A stretch of 64,000 nucleotides of DNA from Gilvimarinus sp. DA14 (GCF_024204685.1 NZ_CP100350.1:1962501-2026500); one strand, 5' to 3'. Shown: positions 33,350 through 43,373, numbered from the stretch's first letter. A program made the numbers and translations. Notes: a model not told the origin generated them from the letters alone.

Positions 33350-34069
33350 ATGAATGAAATTTTGAGCGTTGCGCTTTTATCTCTACTGGCTGGGGCCGCC
33401 ATGCCGATTGGCGCGTTGGTAGCCAGGTATGATTTACTGCACCCAAAGCTGTTAACCCCGAATATACGAAAGTTTATCGTCGCGTTTGGTGGCGGCGCGC
33501 TGGTATCGGCGGTGGCGCTGGTTCTGGTCCCGGACGGTGCGAGCAAGTTAACCCCGGTACCGGCAAGCTTATGCTTTGCAGCGGGGGGTATTTTCTTTTA
33601 CTGGCTGGACCGCTATTTAAGCCAACTAAAAAGCTCAGCGGGCCAATTGGTGGCGATGCTGTCTGACTTTATACCCGAAGCGATAGCCCTGGGCGCCGCG
33701 TTTGCCGTGGGTGAAGGTACAGGGTTAATTTTAGTGCTACTGATGATTCTGCAAAACTTCCCCGAAGGCTTTAACGCTTTTGAGGAGCTTGCTCAATCAT
33801 CCTCTTATCGTCCTGCAAAACTGCTGGCAGCTTTCTTTCTGCTAGCGGTTGTGGGGCCTGCGTGTGCGCTAACGGGGTATCTGCTTCTGGCTCAGGCCAG
33901 TGACCTGGTGGCGGGAATAATGCTATTCGCCAGCGCCGGTATTCTTTACCTGGTCTTTCAAGATGTCGCGCCCGAATCCAAAGCCAAGGACGGCGGCCTG
34001 CCAGCCTTAGGTGCGGTCGCCGGGTTTATGCTGGGCTTAATCGGTCATATGCTGATTATTGCTCATTAG
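33350..34069 (+). CDS. ZIP family metal transporter
   Basis: 239 residues with about eight membrane segments. The paired metal motifs of the family are present in adjacent helices: SDFIPEAIALGAAFAVGEG and LQNFPEGFNAFEEL (the ExxxxxA and NFPEG positions), with a final QDVAPES. ZIP proteins move divalent metals such as zinc into the cytoplasm. No regulator is adjacent. Confidence 0.88.
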   Translation: MNEILSVALLSLLAGAAMPIGALVARYDLLHPKLLTPNIRKFIVAFGGGALVSAVALVLVPDGASKLTPVPASLCFAAGGIFFYWLDRYLSQLKSSAGQLVAMLSDFIPEAIALGAAFAVGEGTGLILVLLMILQNFPEGFNAFEELAQSSSYRPAKLLAAFFLLAVVGPACALTGYLLLAQASDLVAGIMLFASAGILYLVFQDVAPESKAKDGGLPALGAVAGFMLGLIGHMLIIAH

Positions 34070-34100
34070 GCGCTACCGATATTATCACGGCAATGCCGGC

Positions 34101-34394
34101 CTACCCCGAATGATCGTCATTGTGGGGGCGGGTGCTAGATATTACCGTCCAGAGCTTCCTGAATCGGCGCTCCAGTAACTTTTCCACGCGATGCACAGTG
34201 CGATTAATTTTATGCCAGCGCGAGCGCGTGGCTTTGAGTAAATGACGGGAGCGCGCGTTAACACACAGCAGCGCAGCCAGGCTGGCGGTAATGACCACCA
34301 GCCCGACCGGGATGGGCGACATCAGCAATACGACCCCTAACATCAGCCCAACTATTGAGATAAGTGTAACCAGCCAGTCACGGACTATTTTCAT
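34101..34394 (-). CDS. Small two-segment membrane protein
   Basis: 97 residues from MKIVRDWLV (34394). The segment LVTLISIVGLMLGVVLLMSPIPVGLVVITASLAALLCV forms a membrane hairpin, with a turn at SPIPVG that resembles the PGPGW type; a basic amphipathic C-terminus follows (KATRSRWHKINRTVHRVEKLLERRFRKLW). Function unknown; likely an inner-membrane protein with a cytoplasmic tail. Confidence 0.72.
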   Translation of the reverse strand: MKIVRDWLVTLISIVGLMLGVVLLMSPIPVGLVVITASLAALLCVNARSRHLLKATRSRWHKINRTVHRVEKLLERRFRKLWTVISSTRPHNDDHSG

Positions 34395-34596
34395 GACAGC
34401 AAGCCTTGGCACACGAGCATCACTTTACCTTTGTATGGATTCTGGTTTTACACCTGCGACAAAGGTGGACAACGACGCTGGAGCCTAACAGGCGTTTGTT
34501 TCAATCCGTTAACAATAGCAACTTGCTGCAACCTGTCGACCTGACATCAAATTCGCCAACGCGTATGATGCGGCTACTCACTTTTAAGGAATCATC

Positions 34597-35310
34597 ATGC
34601 CGCTATTCCAAGAGCTCGATACCCAGGACTCCCCCATCGGGGAAATCTCACTGCGTCGCCGTCGTATACCGGTGTTGGGCGAGCGGGACATTTACGAAGT
34701 TAAACTGGGCGACGAGTTTTTAATGTCTAGCATGTTTGTGGCGGCCGAAGAAGCGCTATCGTCGCTGGGGCTAGCAGCTGCCCAGGGCGACAAACTGGAT
34801 GTGGTTGTAGGTGGCTTGGGGCTGGGTTATACCGCGGTTGAAGCCCTAAAAGACCAGCGGGTAAACGAACTTTTGGTCGTGGACTTTCTACAAGCCGTGA
34901 TTGGCTGGCACCAAAATGAACTAGTACCGCTGGGCAAAGTGTTAAATGCCGACCCGCGCAACCGCTATATCCACGGCAGCTTCTTCGACCTGGCCGTTGA
35001 CCCGGCAAGCGGCTTTGATCCGGACCAAAAAGCACGCCGCTTTGACGCCATATTGCTGGACATTGACCACTCCCCCACCGAGTTTTTACACGAGGGCAAC
35101 GCCGAGTTTTACACCACCGAAAACTTGACCCTGATGGCGCAGCAACTTAAAGCGAATGGCGTGTTTGCCATGTGGTCGCAAAACCCACCAGAGCCCGCCT
35201 TTGAAGAGCTCCTGGAGTCGGCATTTGCTAAGGTAGACTCGCATTTAGTGAGCTTCTACAACCCTTTTCAAAATAATGAAGCCACTAACACCGTATACGT
35301 CTGCCAATAG
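34597..35310 (+). CDS. Spermidine synthase-like methyltransferase-fold protein
   Basis: 237 residues. VVVGGLGLGYTAVEAL is the GGGxG nucleotide-binding loop, LLVVDFLQAVIGWH the acidic residue that follows it, and FDAILLDIDHSP the DxxxxD catalytic region of the SpeE fold. Length and the missing N-terminal beta domain distinguish it from true spermidine synthases; such short proteins in gammaproteobacteria are annotated as spermidine synthase-like, with unknown activity. AAGGA lies upstream of the ATG. Confidence 0.8.
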   Translation: MPLFQELDTQDSPIGEISLRRRRIPVLGERDIYEVKLGDEFLMSSMFVAAEEALSSLGLAAAQGDKLDVVVGGLGLGYTAVEALKDQRVNELLVVDFLQAVIGWHQNELVPLGKVLNADPRNRYIHGSFFDLAVDPASGFDPDQKARRFDAILLDIDHSPTEFLHEGNAEFYTTENLTLMAQQLKANGVFAMWSQNPPEPAFEELLESAFAKVDSHLVSFYNPFQNNEATNTVYVCQ

Positions 35311-35420
35311 TTAACTAGCGTCTGGATCACGACGAAACCGCTCATTCATAGCTTGCGCAGCTCTCGGGAGTGTTACACGATAACCCTCTCGCTTCCCTCT
35401 CAATAAGAAAAGGATAACTT

Positions 35421-35741
35421 ATGCTTAAGACCACCACGTCTAACATAGACGGAAAAACCATCGAACAGTATCTTGACGTTGTCGTCGGCGAGGCGATATT
35501 GGGAGCCAATCTGTTTAAAGACATTTTTGGCGCCGTTCGCGATATTGTTGGCGGTCGCTCCGGCGCCTATGAAAAAGAAATGGGCAAGGCGCGCGAAATC
35601 GCCTTTGCCGAAATGGAGGCCAAGGCACGTTCTCTGGGCGCCAATGGCATTGTCGGTATTGATATAGATTATGAGGTGGTTGGTCAACAAGGCGGCATGA
35701 TGATGGTAAGCGTTAGCGGAACGGCGGTTAAATACCGTTAA
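35421..35741 (+). CDS. YbjQ/UPF0145 family protein
   Basis: 106 residues, the family length. The features are [43 protein letters not shown] and [23 protein letters not shown]. Members form pentamers and are called heavy-metal-binding by some; biological function is unclear. Confidence 0.93.
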   Translation: MLKTTTSNIDGKTIEQYLDVVVGEAILGANLFKDIFGAVRDIVGGRSGAYEKEMGKAREIAFAEMEAKARSLGANGIVGIDIDYEVVGQQGGMMMVSVSGTAVKYR

Positions 35742-35870
35742 CACGCGCATTGCCAAGATGGCGCTTTTTAGCCGACCACTAAAGGCTTAACCTCAAAACA
35801 CCAGCACAACTAATTGCCTTTCAACGGCGAGAAAGCCTTCTCCAACTCTCACCACACAGTGGCGCGGCCC

Positions 35871-36578
35871 TCAGGGTGCGCCTCGCTGCTTTAATGTTTC
35901 AATATCATCGTGCAAGTCGCTCACTAGCCGCTGAAACGAGCGTTTCCAGGCCAGGTTACGCCCCACCCTGTCATCCACCGAATACGAGCTGGATTTGATT
36001 TCCATGGCATCTTCTATTACGGCGACCAACCTGCCGGTTTGTGACTCCACCAATACCGCCTGAAATGTCAGCACGCCAACGCCCATATTGTTTGTCGACT
36101 GGCCAACCGTATCCAGAGCATCCTCGCGGCGCATTGATGTAGGCATAAAGTCTTTCATGCGAAACTCAATGGCCAAGACATCGGGCCCACCGGTTCGGGT
36201 AGATTCAAGCACATCCGAACGAGCAAATTTTTTCTCGATATAGTCATCAAAAAACTGACAGATTTTATCCATCTCTTCAAACGACGACTTATTCCAGGAT
36301 GCACGGAAGTCTTCATCGGTATGATTGGAAAGCTGCATACGGTCAAAGGTCATGGGAAAAAATATCGCCTTTTCGTAACGGGAGAAATCTACCCGCCTAT
36401 CATAGAAAAACGTGCTGAAATGCGAATCTTGCCAAAGGGAAAATTTCTCCACCTCGGTTGTGGGCATTTCTGTTGCGACCTTTGATTTAGGGGCAGGGTC
36501 AGCCCCATCGAAGACCTGGGAGTGCACCAGAGCAGAACCACAAAGAAACGGAATAACAGCTAAGAATGGTAAGCGCAT
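35871..36578 (-). CDS. DUF3313-like exported protein
   Basis: 235 residues with an N-terminal hydrophobic signal (LPFLAVIPFLCGSALVHSQ). The body (FSRYEKAIFFPMTFDRMQL, VLAIEFRMKDFMPTSM, FQAVLVESQTGRLVAVIEDAMEI, WKRSFQRLVSDLHDDIETL) matches the pattern of DUF3313 lipoproteins, where a YtkvivepV strand and a 'sGelvAa' strand recur; here there is no lipobox. The assignment is moderate. Function unknown. Confidence 0.7.
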   Translation of the reverse strand: MRLPFLAVIPFLCGSALVHSQVFDGADPAPKSKVATEMPTTEVEKFSLWQDSHFSTFFYDRRVDFSRYEKAIFFPMTFDRMQLSNHTDEDFRASWNKSSFEEMDKICQFFDDYIEKKFARSDVLESTRTGGPDVLAIEFRMKDFMPTSMRREDALDTVGQSTNNMGVGVLTFQAVLVESQTGRLVAVIEDAMEIKSSSYSVDDRVGRNLAWKRSFQRLVSDLHDDIETLKQRGAP

Positions 36579-36678
36579 GGCATTTCTCGGTTTATCGTTA
36601 TTCGAATTAACTTATACCGACAGAGGGTATGCGCGATAATATAGCGGGTTATGATAAATAATGCATGGAAAGAAAGTC

Positions 36679-36701
36679 GCCGCTGCATCAAGAGCAGCGG
36701 C
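36679..36701 (-). terminator. Rho-independent terminator of the DUF4168 gene
   Basis: GCCGCTGC-loop of 7-GCAGCGGC, followed on the minus strand by GACTTTCTTTCC. It lies 12 bases past the DUF4168 stop codon. Confidence 0.8.
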
Positions 36702-36712
36702 GCGGGATGCGA

Positions 36713-37144
36713 TTAACTTCCAGCTTCGGTGTCTTGACCTTGGCCGGTTATTTCAGATATGGCCGCGGCAATACGGTTGCGCAACTCTTCGCTCTGGTTC
36801 GCAGCTTGTGCAATTTGGCGATACTCAACCAGCTCCAGGCCAGAATCGGTAATCGCTGATTTCATTTTACCCTGGGCTTCTTGTTGTAACTGCTGAGTTT
36901 GCTCTGGATCCTGCGCAGCGCCCTGCAGTTTAGTACGATACTCCTGGCTTAGGCCCTGTACCGCCACATAGGCATCGGCAAACTCTGATACTTGCTCATC
37001 GCTTACTTCGATTTGCGGTGCAGCCTGCTGAGGCATCGCTGGCGCGGCGGGCGCCTGGTTGTTCTGCGCCTGGGCATAAACGTTACCAGCTGCAAGGCCA
37101 GAAACCATTGCAAGGGTGATCAGCGAAGTTTTTACAAATTTCAT
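36713..37144 (-). CDS. DUF4168 family secreted protein
   Basis: 143 residues from the ATG at 37144 (MKFVKTSLITLAMVSGLAAGNVYAQ), with GGAGA about 5 bases upstream; a longer frame adds 13 unlikely residues. After a Pro/Ala/Gln-rich stretch (QAPAAPAMPQQAAPQ) come helices with the family pattern: EVSDEQVSEFADAYVAVQGLSQEY and AITDSGLELVEYRQIAQAANQSEELRNRI. DUF4168 proteins are periplasmic with unknown role. Confidence 0.85.
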   Translation of the reverse strand: MKFVKTSLITLAMVSGLAAGNVYAQAQNNQAPAAPAMPQQAAPQIEVSDEQVSEFADAYVAVQGLSQEYRTKLQGAAQDPEQTQQLQQEAQGKMKSAITDSGLELVEYRQIAQAANQSEELRNRIAAAISEITGQGQDTEAGS

Positions 37145-37345
37145 AATGTTCTCCAGTTTCCAAGAATGATCTTCAATGCTCACTATTTGTGTCGCACTTG
37201 TTAACGACTAACGCAGCATTTGTGCCGATATTTTAAGTGCCTGATTTCCAAGAAAAAGGTTTTCATTCTTCAGAGAAACCATAAAGCTCTGTGTAACTTT
37301 CACCGCCTTTTGCATAAAATCTACAAAAAACTCAGGCACACAGCT

Positions 37346-38095
37346 ATGGCGCCGACCGTAACATACGCAGACGAACTAACCAAATCACTCAGATCTGTCG
37401 CGAGCACAGAGCATGCTGTCTCTATGCAGCGGTTTTTTCCTCATAACATCGCTCTGCTTGGCGTTGCGGCACCCCAGCTGCGACAGGTGGTCAGGGACTT
37501 TTACTCCAGCCACTCCCATCTCAATGCTGAAGATGTGCTACAGATCACAGAGCTGCTTTTGCAAAACGCCAAATACAACGAAGAGAAATTGCTGGCCTTT
37601 AGCCTGCTGAATAAGTGGACAAAAAAATTTTACAGTGACGAGCTTCTGACTAAATTTAGATTCTGGTTAGAAAACTACGCGAACAATTGGTCATTAGTGG
37701 ATGATTTATGCCTGAAAACCATTTATCCATTCTTGCTTGGCAGACCCTATTTGATTGAGACGATCCAACCCTGGTCACACTCTAAAGTGCCTTGGTGCCG
37801 CCGCGCGAGCAACGTAGCCTGGGTGAAATTTATCGACAGAAAAATTGGCAGAACCCACTACCAGCTTAGGCCTGAGCTGGTATTTGAAAATTGCGATACG
37901 CTTTTATACGACCCTCACGAATATGTGCAAAAGAGTATTGGCTGGCTGCTGAAAGTAACCGCGCAACACCACCGGCGATTGACTACAGATTACCTGCGTC
38001 GCCAGGGACCGAAAATGCCGCGCAGCACCTTGCGCTACGCACTGGAAAAACTGCCGGATAGAAAAAAGCTGCTGACTGAGATTGTCGCGCGCTAG
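37346..38095 (+). CDS. DNA alkylation repair protein (AlkD-like HEAT repeat)
   Basis: 249 residues from the ATG at 37346. AlkD-type proteins remove bulky or charged alkylpurines from DNA without base flipping. Visible are FFPHNIALLGVAAPQLRQVVRDF, NEEKLLAFSLLNKW, WLENYANNWSLVDDLCLKTIYPFL (the conserved Trp-Asp region), KVPWCRRASNVAWV (Arg and Trp) and YVQKSIGWLLKVTAQ. Length is typical. It converges with the glutamine amidotransferase gene, with a 4-base overlap of stops. Confidence 0.9.
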   Translation: MAPTVTYADELTKSLRSVASTEHAVSMQRFFPHNIALLGVAAPQLRQVVRDFYSSHSHLNAEDVLQITELLLQNAKYNEEKLLAFSLLNKWTKKFYSDELLTKFRFWLENYANNWSLVDDLCLKTIYPFLLGRPYLIETIQPWSHSKVPWCRRASNVAWVKFIDRKIGRTHYQLRPELVFENCDTLLYDPHEYVQKSIGWLLKVTAQHHRRLTTDYLRRQGPKMPRSTLRYALEKLPDRKKLLTEIVAR

Positions 38096-38796
38096 CTCGA
38101 CAAGACCTGCAGCATCCAGCGCAGGGCTCGTTTATCATCCAAAGGCTCAGCAAGGGACGCCACACCCTTTTGATACACCTGCTCGCCAATGTTTGTTCGA
38201 CGTTTATTCATCAGCGCCAAGGCATATTCACGAGTAAACTCCGGGTGCCCTTGCAGCGTTAAAATATTCGTGCCTATACGGCTAATAGCAACCGGACAAA
38301 ACCGGGTACTGGCCAGCACCTCGGCGCCATGCGCGGCTTGCACCACCTGATCCTGATGACTGGAAAGCAGTCTCAGTGTTGCATTTTTATCACCCACACC
38401 AGGCACAGACACGTGCAAGCGGTTTTGATGCACTCCGACACACCAACCGCCCTGCGCCTTTCGCACTTGCCCGCCCAGTGCCTGATGAATAATCTGATGA
38501 CCAAAACATATCCCCACTAACGGCACCGCCGCTTCAACCATGCTGCGAATACTTTGTTGCAGCACACTAATCCAGCCATCCGTATCATAAGCTGCACTTT
38601 GACTGCCTGTAATTAAAACACCGGCAAAGCCATCTAAAGAGTTAGGGTACTCCCCCCGATTAACATCAAAACGAACGAATTCGCGCTCGGGCTCTAATGC
38701 CGACAGACTACGTATAAACATATCCGGGTATTGACCGTGAATACTGGCAAGCTCAGCGGCAATAGTATCGGTATTAAAAATGGCGATGGGCTTCAC
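38092..38796 (-). CDS. Class I glutamine amidotransferase-like protein
   Basis: 234 residues from a GTG at 38796, chosen for AGGAGCC seven bases upstream. VLITGSQSAAYD, VPLVGICFGHQIIHQALGG (nucleophile Cys) and LTLQGHPEFTREYAL (His and Glu) form the catalytic triad blocks. This group of stand-alone GATase1 proteins (YfeJ/GMP-synthase-like) has uncertain substrates; glutamine or gamma-glutamyl amide hydrolysis is likely. Confidence 0.9.
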   Translation of the reverse strand: MKPIAIFNTDTIAAELASIHGQYPDMFIRSLSALEPEREFVRFDVNRGEYPNSLDGFAGVLITGSQSAAYDTDGWISVLQQSIRSMVEAAVPLVGICFGHQIIHQALGGQVRKAQGGWCVGVHQNRLHVSVPGVGDKNATLRLLSSHQDQVVQAAHGAEVLASTRFCPVAISRIGTNILTLQGHPEFTREYALALMNKRRTNIGEQVYQKGVASLAEPLDDKRALRWMLQVLSS

Positions 38797-38885
38797 GGCA
38801 GGCTCCTGAATCGTAAATACAAGCTTTGCGGTATTGCATACGCTCATTTATTCTACCCGGCAACAACAAGCAAACGGATTACCAC

Positions 38886-39665
38886 ATGAGCCCACTATTA
38901 AAAAAATTTTCCTCTCTGACCTTTAGCCTAAGCTTGTCATTTACCGCTGCCGCCGAGTCCTGGCAAGGCAAAGATGCCGCGGTAGCCCTTACTTACGATG
39001 ACTCACTGCACGTGCACCTGGACACTGTTATTCCCGCCCTGGATAAACGCGACCTCAAAGGTACCTTCTACATTACCGTTGACACCGAGGGCTTTAGCCA
39101 ACGCTTACCAGAGTGGCGCGCGGCGGCGGCAAACGGCCACGAACTGGGCAACCACACATTATTTCACCCCTGTAACGGTGAAGGCCCGGGTCGCGAGTGG
39201 GTTGCGGCCGAGCGCGACCTTTCCACTTGGACCGTGGAGCGCCTGCTGGGCAACCTGAGAGCTGCCAATACAGTTTTGCAGGCACTGGATGGCAAAAGCA
39301 GTCGCACCTATGCCTACCCCTGTGGCGACGCCGAAGCGGGCGGCGAATCCTATGTGGCCGCGATTAAGCCAATGTTTGCAGGCGCACGCGGTGTAGTCCC
39401 AGGCTTTCCCTCACCGAGCAAAACCGAGCGTTACAACATCGCCGCCCACGTGGTGAACGGGCAAAGTCTTGATGAACTAAAAACTCTGGTTGACAACGCC
39501 ATCGCCCAACAGGGCCTGCTGGTGTTTTTGTTTCACGGCGTTGGCGGCGAGCACTCGCTGAACTTAGACGCCTCCACCCACGGACAACTGCTGGATTATT
39601 TACAACAAAAACAAAGCCAACTGTGGATTGCCCCCATGGTGGATATTGCAAAGAGTCTGCCCTAG
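38886..39665 (+). CDS. Polysaccharide deacetylase (CE4)
   Basis: 259 residues from the ATG at 38886, with a signal peptide (cleavage after TAAAE). NodB-fold motifs are VALTYDDSLHVHLD (metal Asp and catalytic Asp), LKGTFYIT, NGHELGNHTLFHPC (HxxxH metal ligands), YAYPCGDAE, and LLVFLFHGVGGEHSL (final His). Family members remove N- or O-acetyl groups from chitin, peptidoglycan or xylan; with two xylanases in the region, acetylxylan is a possible substrate (inference). Periplasmic. Confidence 0.92.
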   Translation: MSPLLKKFSSLTFSLSLSFTAAAESWQGKDAAVALTYDDSLHVHLDTVIPALDKRDLKGTFYITVDTEGFSQRLPEWRAAAANGHELGNHTLFHPCNGEGPGREWVAAERDLSTWTVERLLGNLRAANTVLQALDGKSSRTYAYPCGDAEAGGESYVAAIKPMFAGARGVVPGFPSPSKTERYNIAAHVVNGQSLDELKTLVDNAIAQQGLLVFLFHGVGGEHSLNLDASTHGQLLDYLQQKQSQLWIAPMVDIAKSLP

Positions 39666-40903
39666 CGAGCGAACAGCACTTGGTCGTTAACCAGTACATC
39701 CAACAAGAGAATATGTGTGTCCGACAGCGCCAGTGCGTAGGTTTTGCACATATCGCCGCTGCGAATATCGCGGTAAATGTCGGACACCACCATCTGTTCC
39801 ACGGGTAAATCGCGAATACCGATTAGACGGGAAAAGTAGGGTCTGTGACTCCAGTTACTACCTAGATAGTTGTCCTCGGCAATAACACCCTCGGCTGCCA
39901 GTTCATAATTGGGCGAGGTTTGCGTACCTTCGTAGTTGCACCAATAAAACCTGAGTACACCCAGGCTGTGCAGCGAGCGCGACGACAAAGTGTGATGAAT
40001 ATTTGTGGCATGGTCTGCGGCATTCAGCCAATCTTTTAAGTTGCGCGCCTCTTGCTCTACGGCCATTTGATGACGGAATGCACGCCTATGGCTGTCGGAC
40101 TTACGCTGCAAATAGCGTGACTTTAACTGCCCCACCTGAGCGCAGTAAGCATCGCGCGGCGCCTGCTCGCTAAGGGCGGGCGCGAATATCCAGCCCTGCA
40201 CCATATCCGCACCGCACTCCACCGCAAAATCAAACTCATCGGGAGATTCTACCCCTTCACACACAATTTGGCAGCCCGCGCGCATCGCCATAGCGGTGGT
40301 GGCCAGAGCGATATCCGCCGCAGCACCACCAGCGGTGGCCGCCTTAAACAGAGTCATATCCAGTTTTATCAGATCGGGCTCCAGCGCAATTATGCGATCG
40401 ACCTGCGACGCCCCCGAGCCAAAGTCGTCCACCGCCACGCGAATGCCATAACGCTGGTACTCACGGGTTAAACGCCGCAAGTTCTCAAGGTTACCGCTGC
40501 GCTCGGTTACCTCAATCACCACCCGCCGCGGGTCCACTTGCAGCGACTCAATCATCTGCAGGGTGGGAATCACGTGGGTATTGGGCAGCCGATCAACCCA
40601 CTCGGGGGAGATATTTAAGGCCAGAAAGCCTGGCTGCGTCTGCTTCGCGAATTGCGCGAGTGCCTTTTGCCGAATTGCGCGATCTATCTCCAGCACCCAC
40701 TGCTGCGGCTGCGACTCGTCAAAAAAGAGCGCAGCGGCCGAAACGATATTTCCCCGCTCATCCAGGCATCTAGCGAGGGCTTCATTGCCAGCCACGCCAC
40801 CTGTCTCCAGCTCGATAATGGGCTGAAAACAGGGAAAATACCGTGCCTGCGCCTGTGAGGCCGAACAAGGCGCCGATCCGGCCAAGACAAGCTTATCTTT
40901 CAT
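39662..40903 (-). CDS. EAL-domain c-di-GMP phosphodiesterase with C-terminal sensor-like domain
   Basis: 413 residues from the ATG at 40903; an in-frame GTG at 40927 is possible. The EAL domain (about 20-250) keeps the catalytic residues: NEALAR (EAL at 41-43), LALNISPEW, VVIEVTER, VAVDDFGSG, LIKLDM and IVCEGVES, so activity is expected. Residues 290-413 form a second domain (TLSSRSLHSLGVLRFYWCNYEG, YFSRLIGIRDLPVEQMVVSDIYRDIRSGDMCKTYALAL) that resembles a Cache-like sensor but has no flanking membrane segment. Putting the sensor after EAL is unusual. Confidence 0.9.
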   Translation of the reverse strand: MKDKLVLAGSAPCSASQAQARYFPCFQPIIELETGGVAGNEALARCLDERGNIVSAAALFFDESQPQQWVLEIDRAIRQKALAQFAKQTQPGFLALNISPEWVDRLPNTHVIPTLQMIESLQVDPRRVVIEVTERSGNLENLRRLTREYQRYGIRVAVDDFGSGASQVDRIIALEPDLIKLDMTLFKAATAGGAAADIALATTAMAMRAGCQIVCEGVESPDEFDFAVECGADMVQGWIFAPALSEQAPRDAYCAQVGQLKSRYLQRKSDSHRRAFRHQMAVEQEARNLKDWLNAADHATNIHHTLSSRSLHSLGVLRFYWCNYEGTQTSPNYELAAEGVIAEDNYLGSNWSHRPYFSRLIGIRDLPVEQMVVSDIYRDIRSGDMCKTYALALSDTHILLLDVLVNDQVLFAR

Positions 40904-41195
40904 AAACACAACGTCGGACACGCCCACTCTACTGTCAAAATGACAACGATGTCAGCAGGAAGCGTACCAAGTGCGGCAAACGCGGCCACGGCCTTAGGGG
41001 TCACAGCAACCAGTTTGATGCACCGGTTTGGATTGGCGCCGTAAAATATTGCACTAAAGCTGCACCAATTTAGCGCCAAGCTCTTTTCGCCCTATTAAAG
41101 AGTGGTAGACGATACCCCTGCACTATCGATTTTCAGGGCCGACATAAGAATTTCAGCAAAATAGCAAAAAGCTGGACTTCCAAGGCCATTTGGTA

Positions 41196-41226
41196 TTGGC
41201 AATTAGTACCTCCCTCGCTGTACAAT
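41196..41226 (+). promoter_or_regulatory. Possible sigma-70 promoter of fusA
   Basis: TTGGCA at 41196-41201 and TACAAT at 41221-41226, separated by 19 bases, 38 bases before the fusA ATG. The spacer is two bases longer than ideal. The rest of the 360-base gap before fusA (from 40904) shows no gene. Confidence 0.35.
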
Positions 41227-41263
41227 GCCGTCCAATTTTTGGCCTAGATCAACGAGTATCGAA

Positions 41264-43354
41264 ATGACAGACCTTAGTTTATATAGAAACATCGGTATCT
41301 TTGCCCACGTAGACGCGGGTAAAACCACCACCACCGAGCGTATCCTGAAGCTCACCGGTAAAATCCATAAGCTGGGTGAAGTGCACGAGGGTGAATCCAC
41401 CACCGACTTCATGGAGCAGGAAGCCGAGCGCGGTATCACCATTCAGTCCGCCGCCGTTACTTGTGAATGGAAGGGCCACCGCCTGAACGTGATCGACACC
41501 CCCGGACACGTTGACTTCACCGTTGAAGTGTATCGTTCTTTGAAGGTACTGGACGGCGGTATTGGCGTTTTCTGTGGCTCTGGCGGTGTTGAGCCTCAGT
41601 CAGAGACCAACTGGCGCTATGCTAACGACTCTGAAGTAGCCCGTATCATCTTCGTGAACAAGCTGGACCGTATCGGTGCCGACTTCCTCAACGTGGTTGA
41701 TCAAATCAAAAACGTACTGGGCGCCAAGCCACTGGTTATGACTCTGCCAATCGGCCGTGAAGACACCTTTAAAGGTGTGGTTGACCTGCTGAGCCAAAAA
41801 GCCTACGTATGGGACGATTCTGGCCAACCAGAAAACTACAGCGTTGAAGATATCCCAGAAGATATGCTGGACGACGTAGAAGCTTACCGCGAAGAGCTGA
41901 TCGAAACCGCTCTGGAAGCCGACGACGACCTGCTGATGGCTTACATGGATGGCGAAATGCCTTCCGAAGAAGACCTGAAGCGTTGCATCCGTAAAGGCAC
42001 CCGCGATCTGACTTTCTTCCCCACCTTCTGTGGTTCTGCCTTTAAGAACAAAGGTATGCAGCTGGTACTGGACGCCGTAGTTGACTACCTGCCAGCTCCT
42101 ACCGAAGTTGATCCGCAGGATTTGACCGACGAAGAAGGTAACCCCACCGGCGAGAAAGCGATTGTAAGTGCCGACGAGCCCCTGCGCGCTCTGGCGTTTA
42201 AAATTATGGACGACCGTTTCGGCGCCCTGACCTTCGTACGTATTTACTCCGGTAAACTGAACAAAGGCGACACCATCCTCAACTCGTTCACCGGTAAAAC
42301 CGAGCGTGTGGGCCGTATGGTGGAAATGCAGGCGGATGAGCGTAACGAACTGAGTCACGCCCAGGCCGGTGACATTATCGCCATCGTAGGTATGAAGAAC
42401 GTACAGACTGGTCACACCCTGTGTGATCCGAAAAACCCCTGTACTCTGGAAGCCATGGTGTTCCCGGATCCCGTTATCTCAATTGCCGTTGCACCGAAAG
42501 ACAAAGGCTCAACCGAGAAGATGGGTATCGCCATTGGTAAAATGGTGGCCGAAGATCCATCCTTCCAGGTTGAAACTGACCAGGACTCTGGCGAAACCAT
42601 TCTGAAAGGTATGGGCGAGCTGCACCTGGACATTAAAGTAGACATTCTGAAGCGCACCTACGGCGTGGAAATGGAAGTGGGCCAGCCTCAGGTGGCTTAC
42701 CGCGAAACCATTACCCAGGAAATCGAAGACTCTTACACCCACAAGAAGCAGTCTGGTGGTTCGGGTCAGTTTGGTAAAATCGACTACCGCATCAAGCCCG
42801 GTGAGCCAAACTCTGACTTCACCTTCCGCTCTAGCGTTGTGGGCGGTAACGTGCCGAAAGAATTCTTCCCGGCCATTGAGAAAGGCTTTAAGAGCATGAT
42901 GGAAAAAGGCCCGCTGGCTGGCTTCCCTGTGCTGGACGTAGACATCGAGCTGTTCGACGGTGCCTACCACGCGGTTGACTCCTCGGCGGTAGCCTTCGAA
43001 ATCGCCGCTAAAGGCGCTTTCCGTCAGTCTATGCCCAAAGCTGGTCCTCAGCTGCTGGAGCCTCTGATGAAAGTGGACGTGTTCACCCCGGAAGATCACG
43101 TAGGTGACGTGATCGGTGACCTGAACCGTCGTCGCGGTATGATCAGCGGTCAAGAGCCTAACGCCACTGGCGTGCGCATTAAGGCAGAAGTACCTCTGTC
43201 GGAAATGTTCGGCTACATTGGCCATCTGCGTACCATGACTTCTGGTCGCGGTCAGTTCTCGATGGAGTTCTCTAAGTATGCTCCATGCCCTGCGAACGTG
43301 ACCGAAGAAGTGATTGCCAAGGTCAAAGAGCGCGAAGCTGCCGAGAAGAAGTAA
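41264..43354 (+). CDS. fusA: Elongation factor G (stand-alone copy)
   Basis: 696 residues from the ATG at 41264. GTPase motifs are [16 protein letters not shown] (G1), DTPGHVDF (G3) and [11 protein letters not shown] (G4), followed by domains II-V up to [22 protein letters not shown] drives tRNA-mRNA translocation or ribosome recycling. It stands alone: no rpsL, rpsG or tuf gene adjoins, which fits the second fusA copy of many marine gammaproteobacteria. Codon use is strongly biased (CTG, GGT, CGT, AAA) compared with its neighbours, indicating high expression. Its own promoter and terminator flank it. Confidence 0.96.
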   Translation: MTDLSLYRNIGIFAHVDAGKTTTTERILKLTGKIHKLGEVHEGESTTDFMEQEAERGITIQSAAVTCEWKGHRLNVIDTPGHVDFTVEVYRSLKVLDGGIGVFCGSGGVEPQSETNWRYANDSEVARIIFVNKLDRIGADFLNVVDQIKNVLGAKPLVMTLPIGREDTFKGVVDLLSQKAYVWDDSGQPENYSVEDIPEDMLDDVEAYREELIETALEADDDLLMAYMDGEMPSEEDLKRCIRKGTRDLTFFPTFCGSAFKNKGMQLVLDAVVDYLPAPTEVDPQDLTDEEGNPTGEKAIVSADEPLRALAFKIMDDRFGALTFVRIYSGKLNKGDTILNSFTGKTERVGRMVEMQADERNELSHAQAGDIIAIVGMKNVQTGHTLCDPKNPCTLEAMVFPDPVISIAVAPKDKGSTEKMGIAIGKMVAEDPSFQVETDQDSGETILKGMGELHLDIKVDILKRTYGVEMEVGQPQVAYRETITQEIEDSYTHKKQSGGSGQFGKIDYRIKPGEPNSDFTFRSSVVGGNVPKEFFPAIEKGFKSMMEKGPLAGFPVLDVDIELFDGAYHAVDSSAVAFEIAAKGAFRQSMPKAGPQLLEPLMKVDVFTPEDHVGDVIGDLNRRRGMISGQEPNATGVRIKAEVPLSEMFGYIGHLRTMTSGRGQFSMEFSKYAPCPANVTEEVIAKVKEREAAEKK

Positions 43355-43373
43355 GCGGCAACCCGCGTTTAAG

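Noticed and set aside
37220-37345. TTG start extending the DNA-alkylation-repair protein by 42 residues
   Set aside because: The extra residues are Lys/Cys-rich without family similarity; the ATG at 37346 gives the normal AlkD-like length.
41264-43354. str operon
   Set aside because: No rpsL, rpsG or tuf gene flanks fusA.
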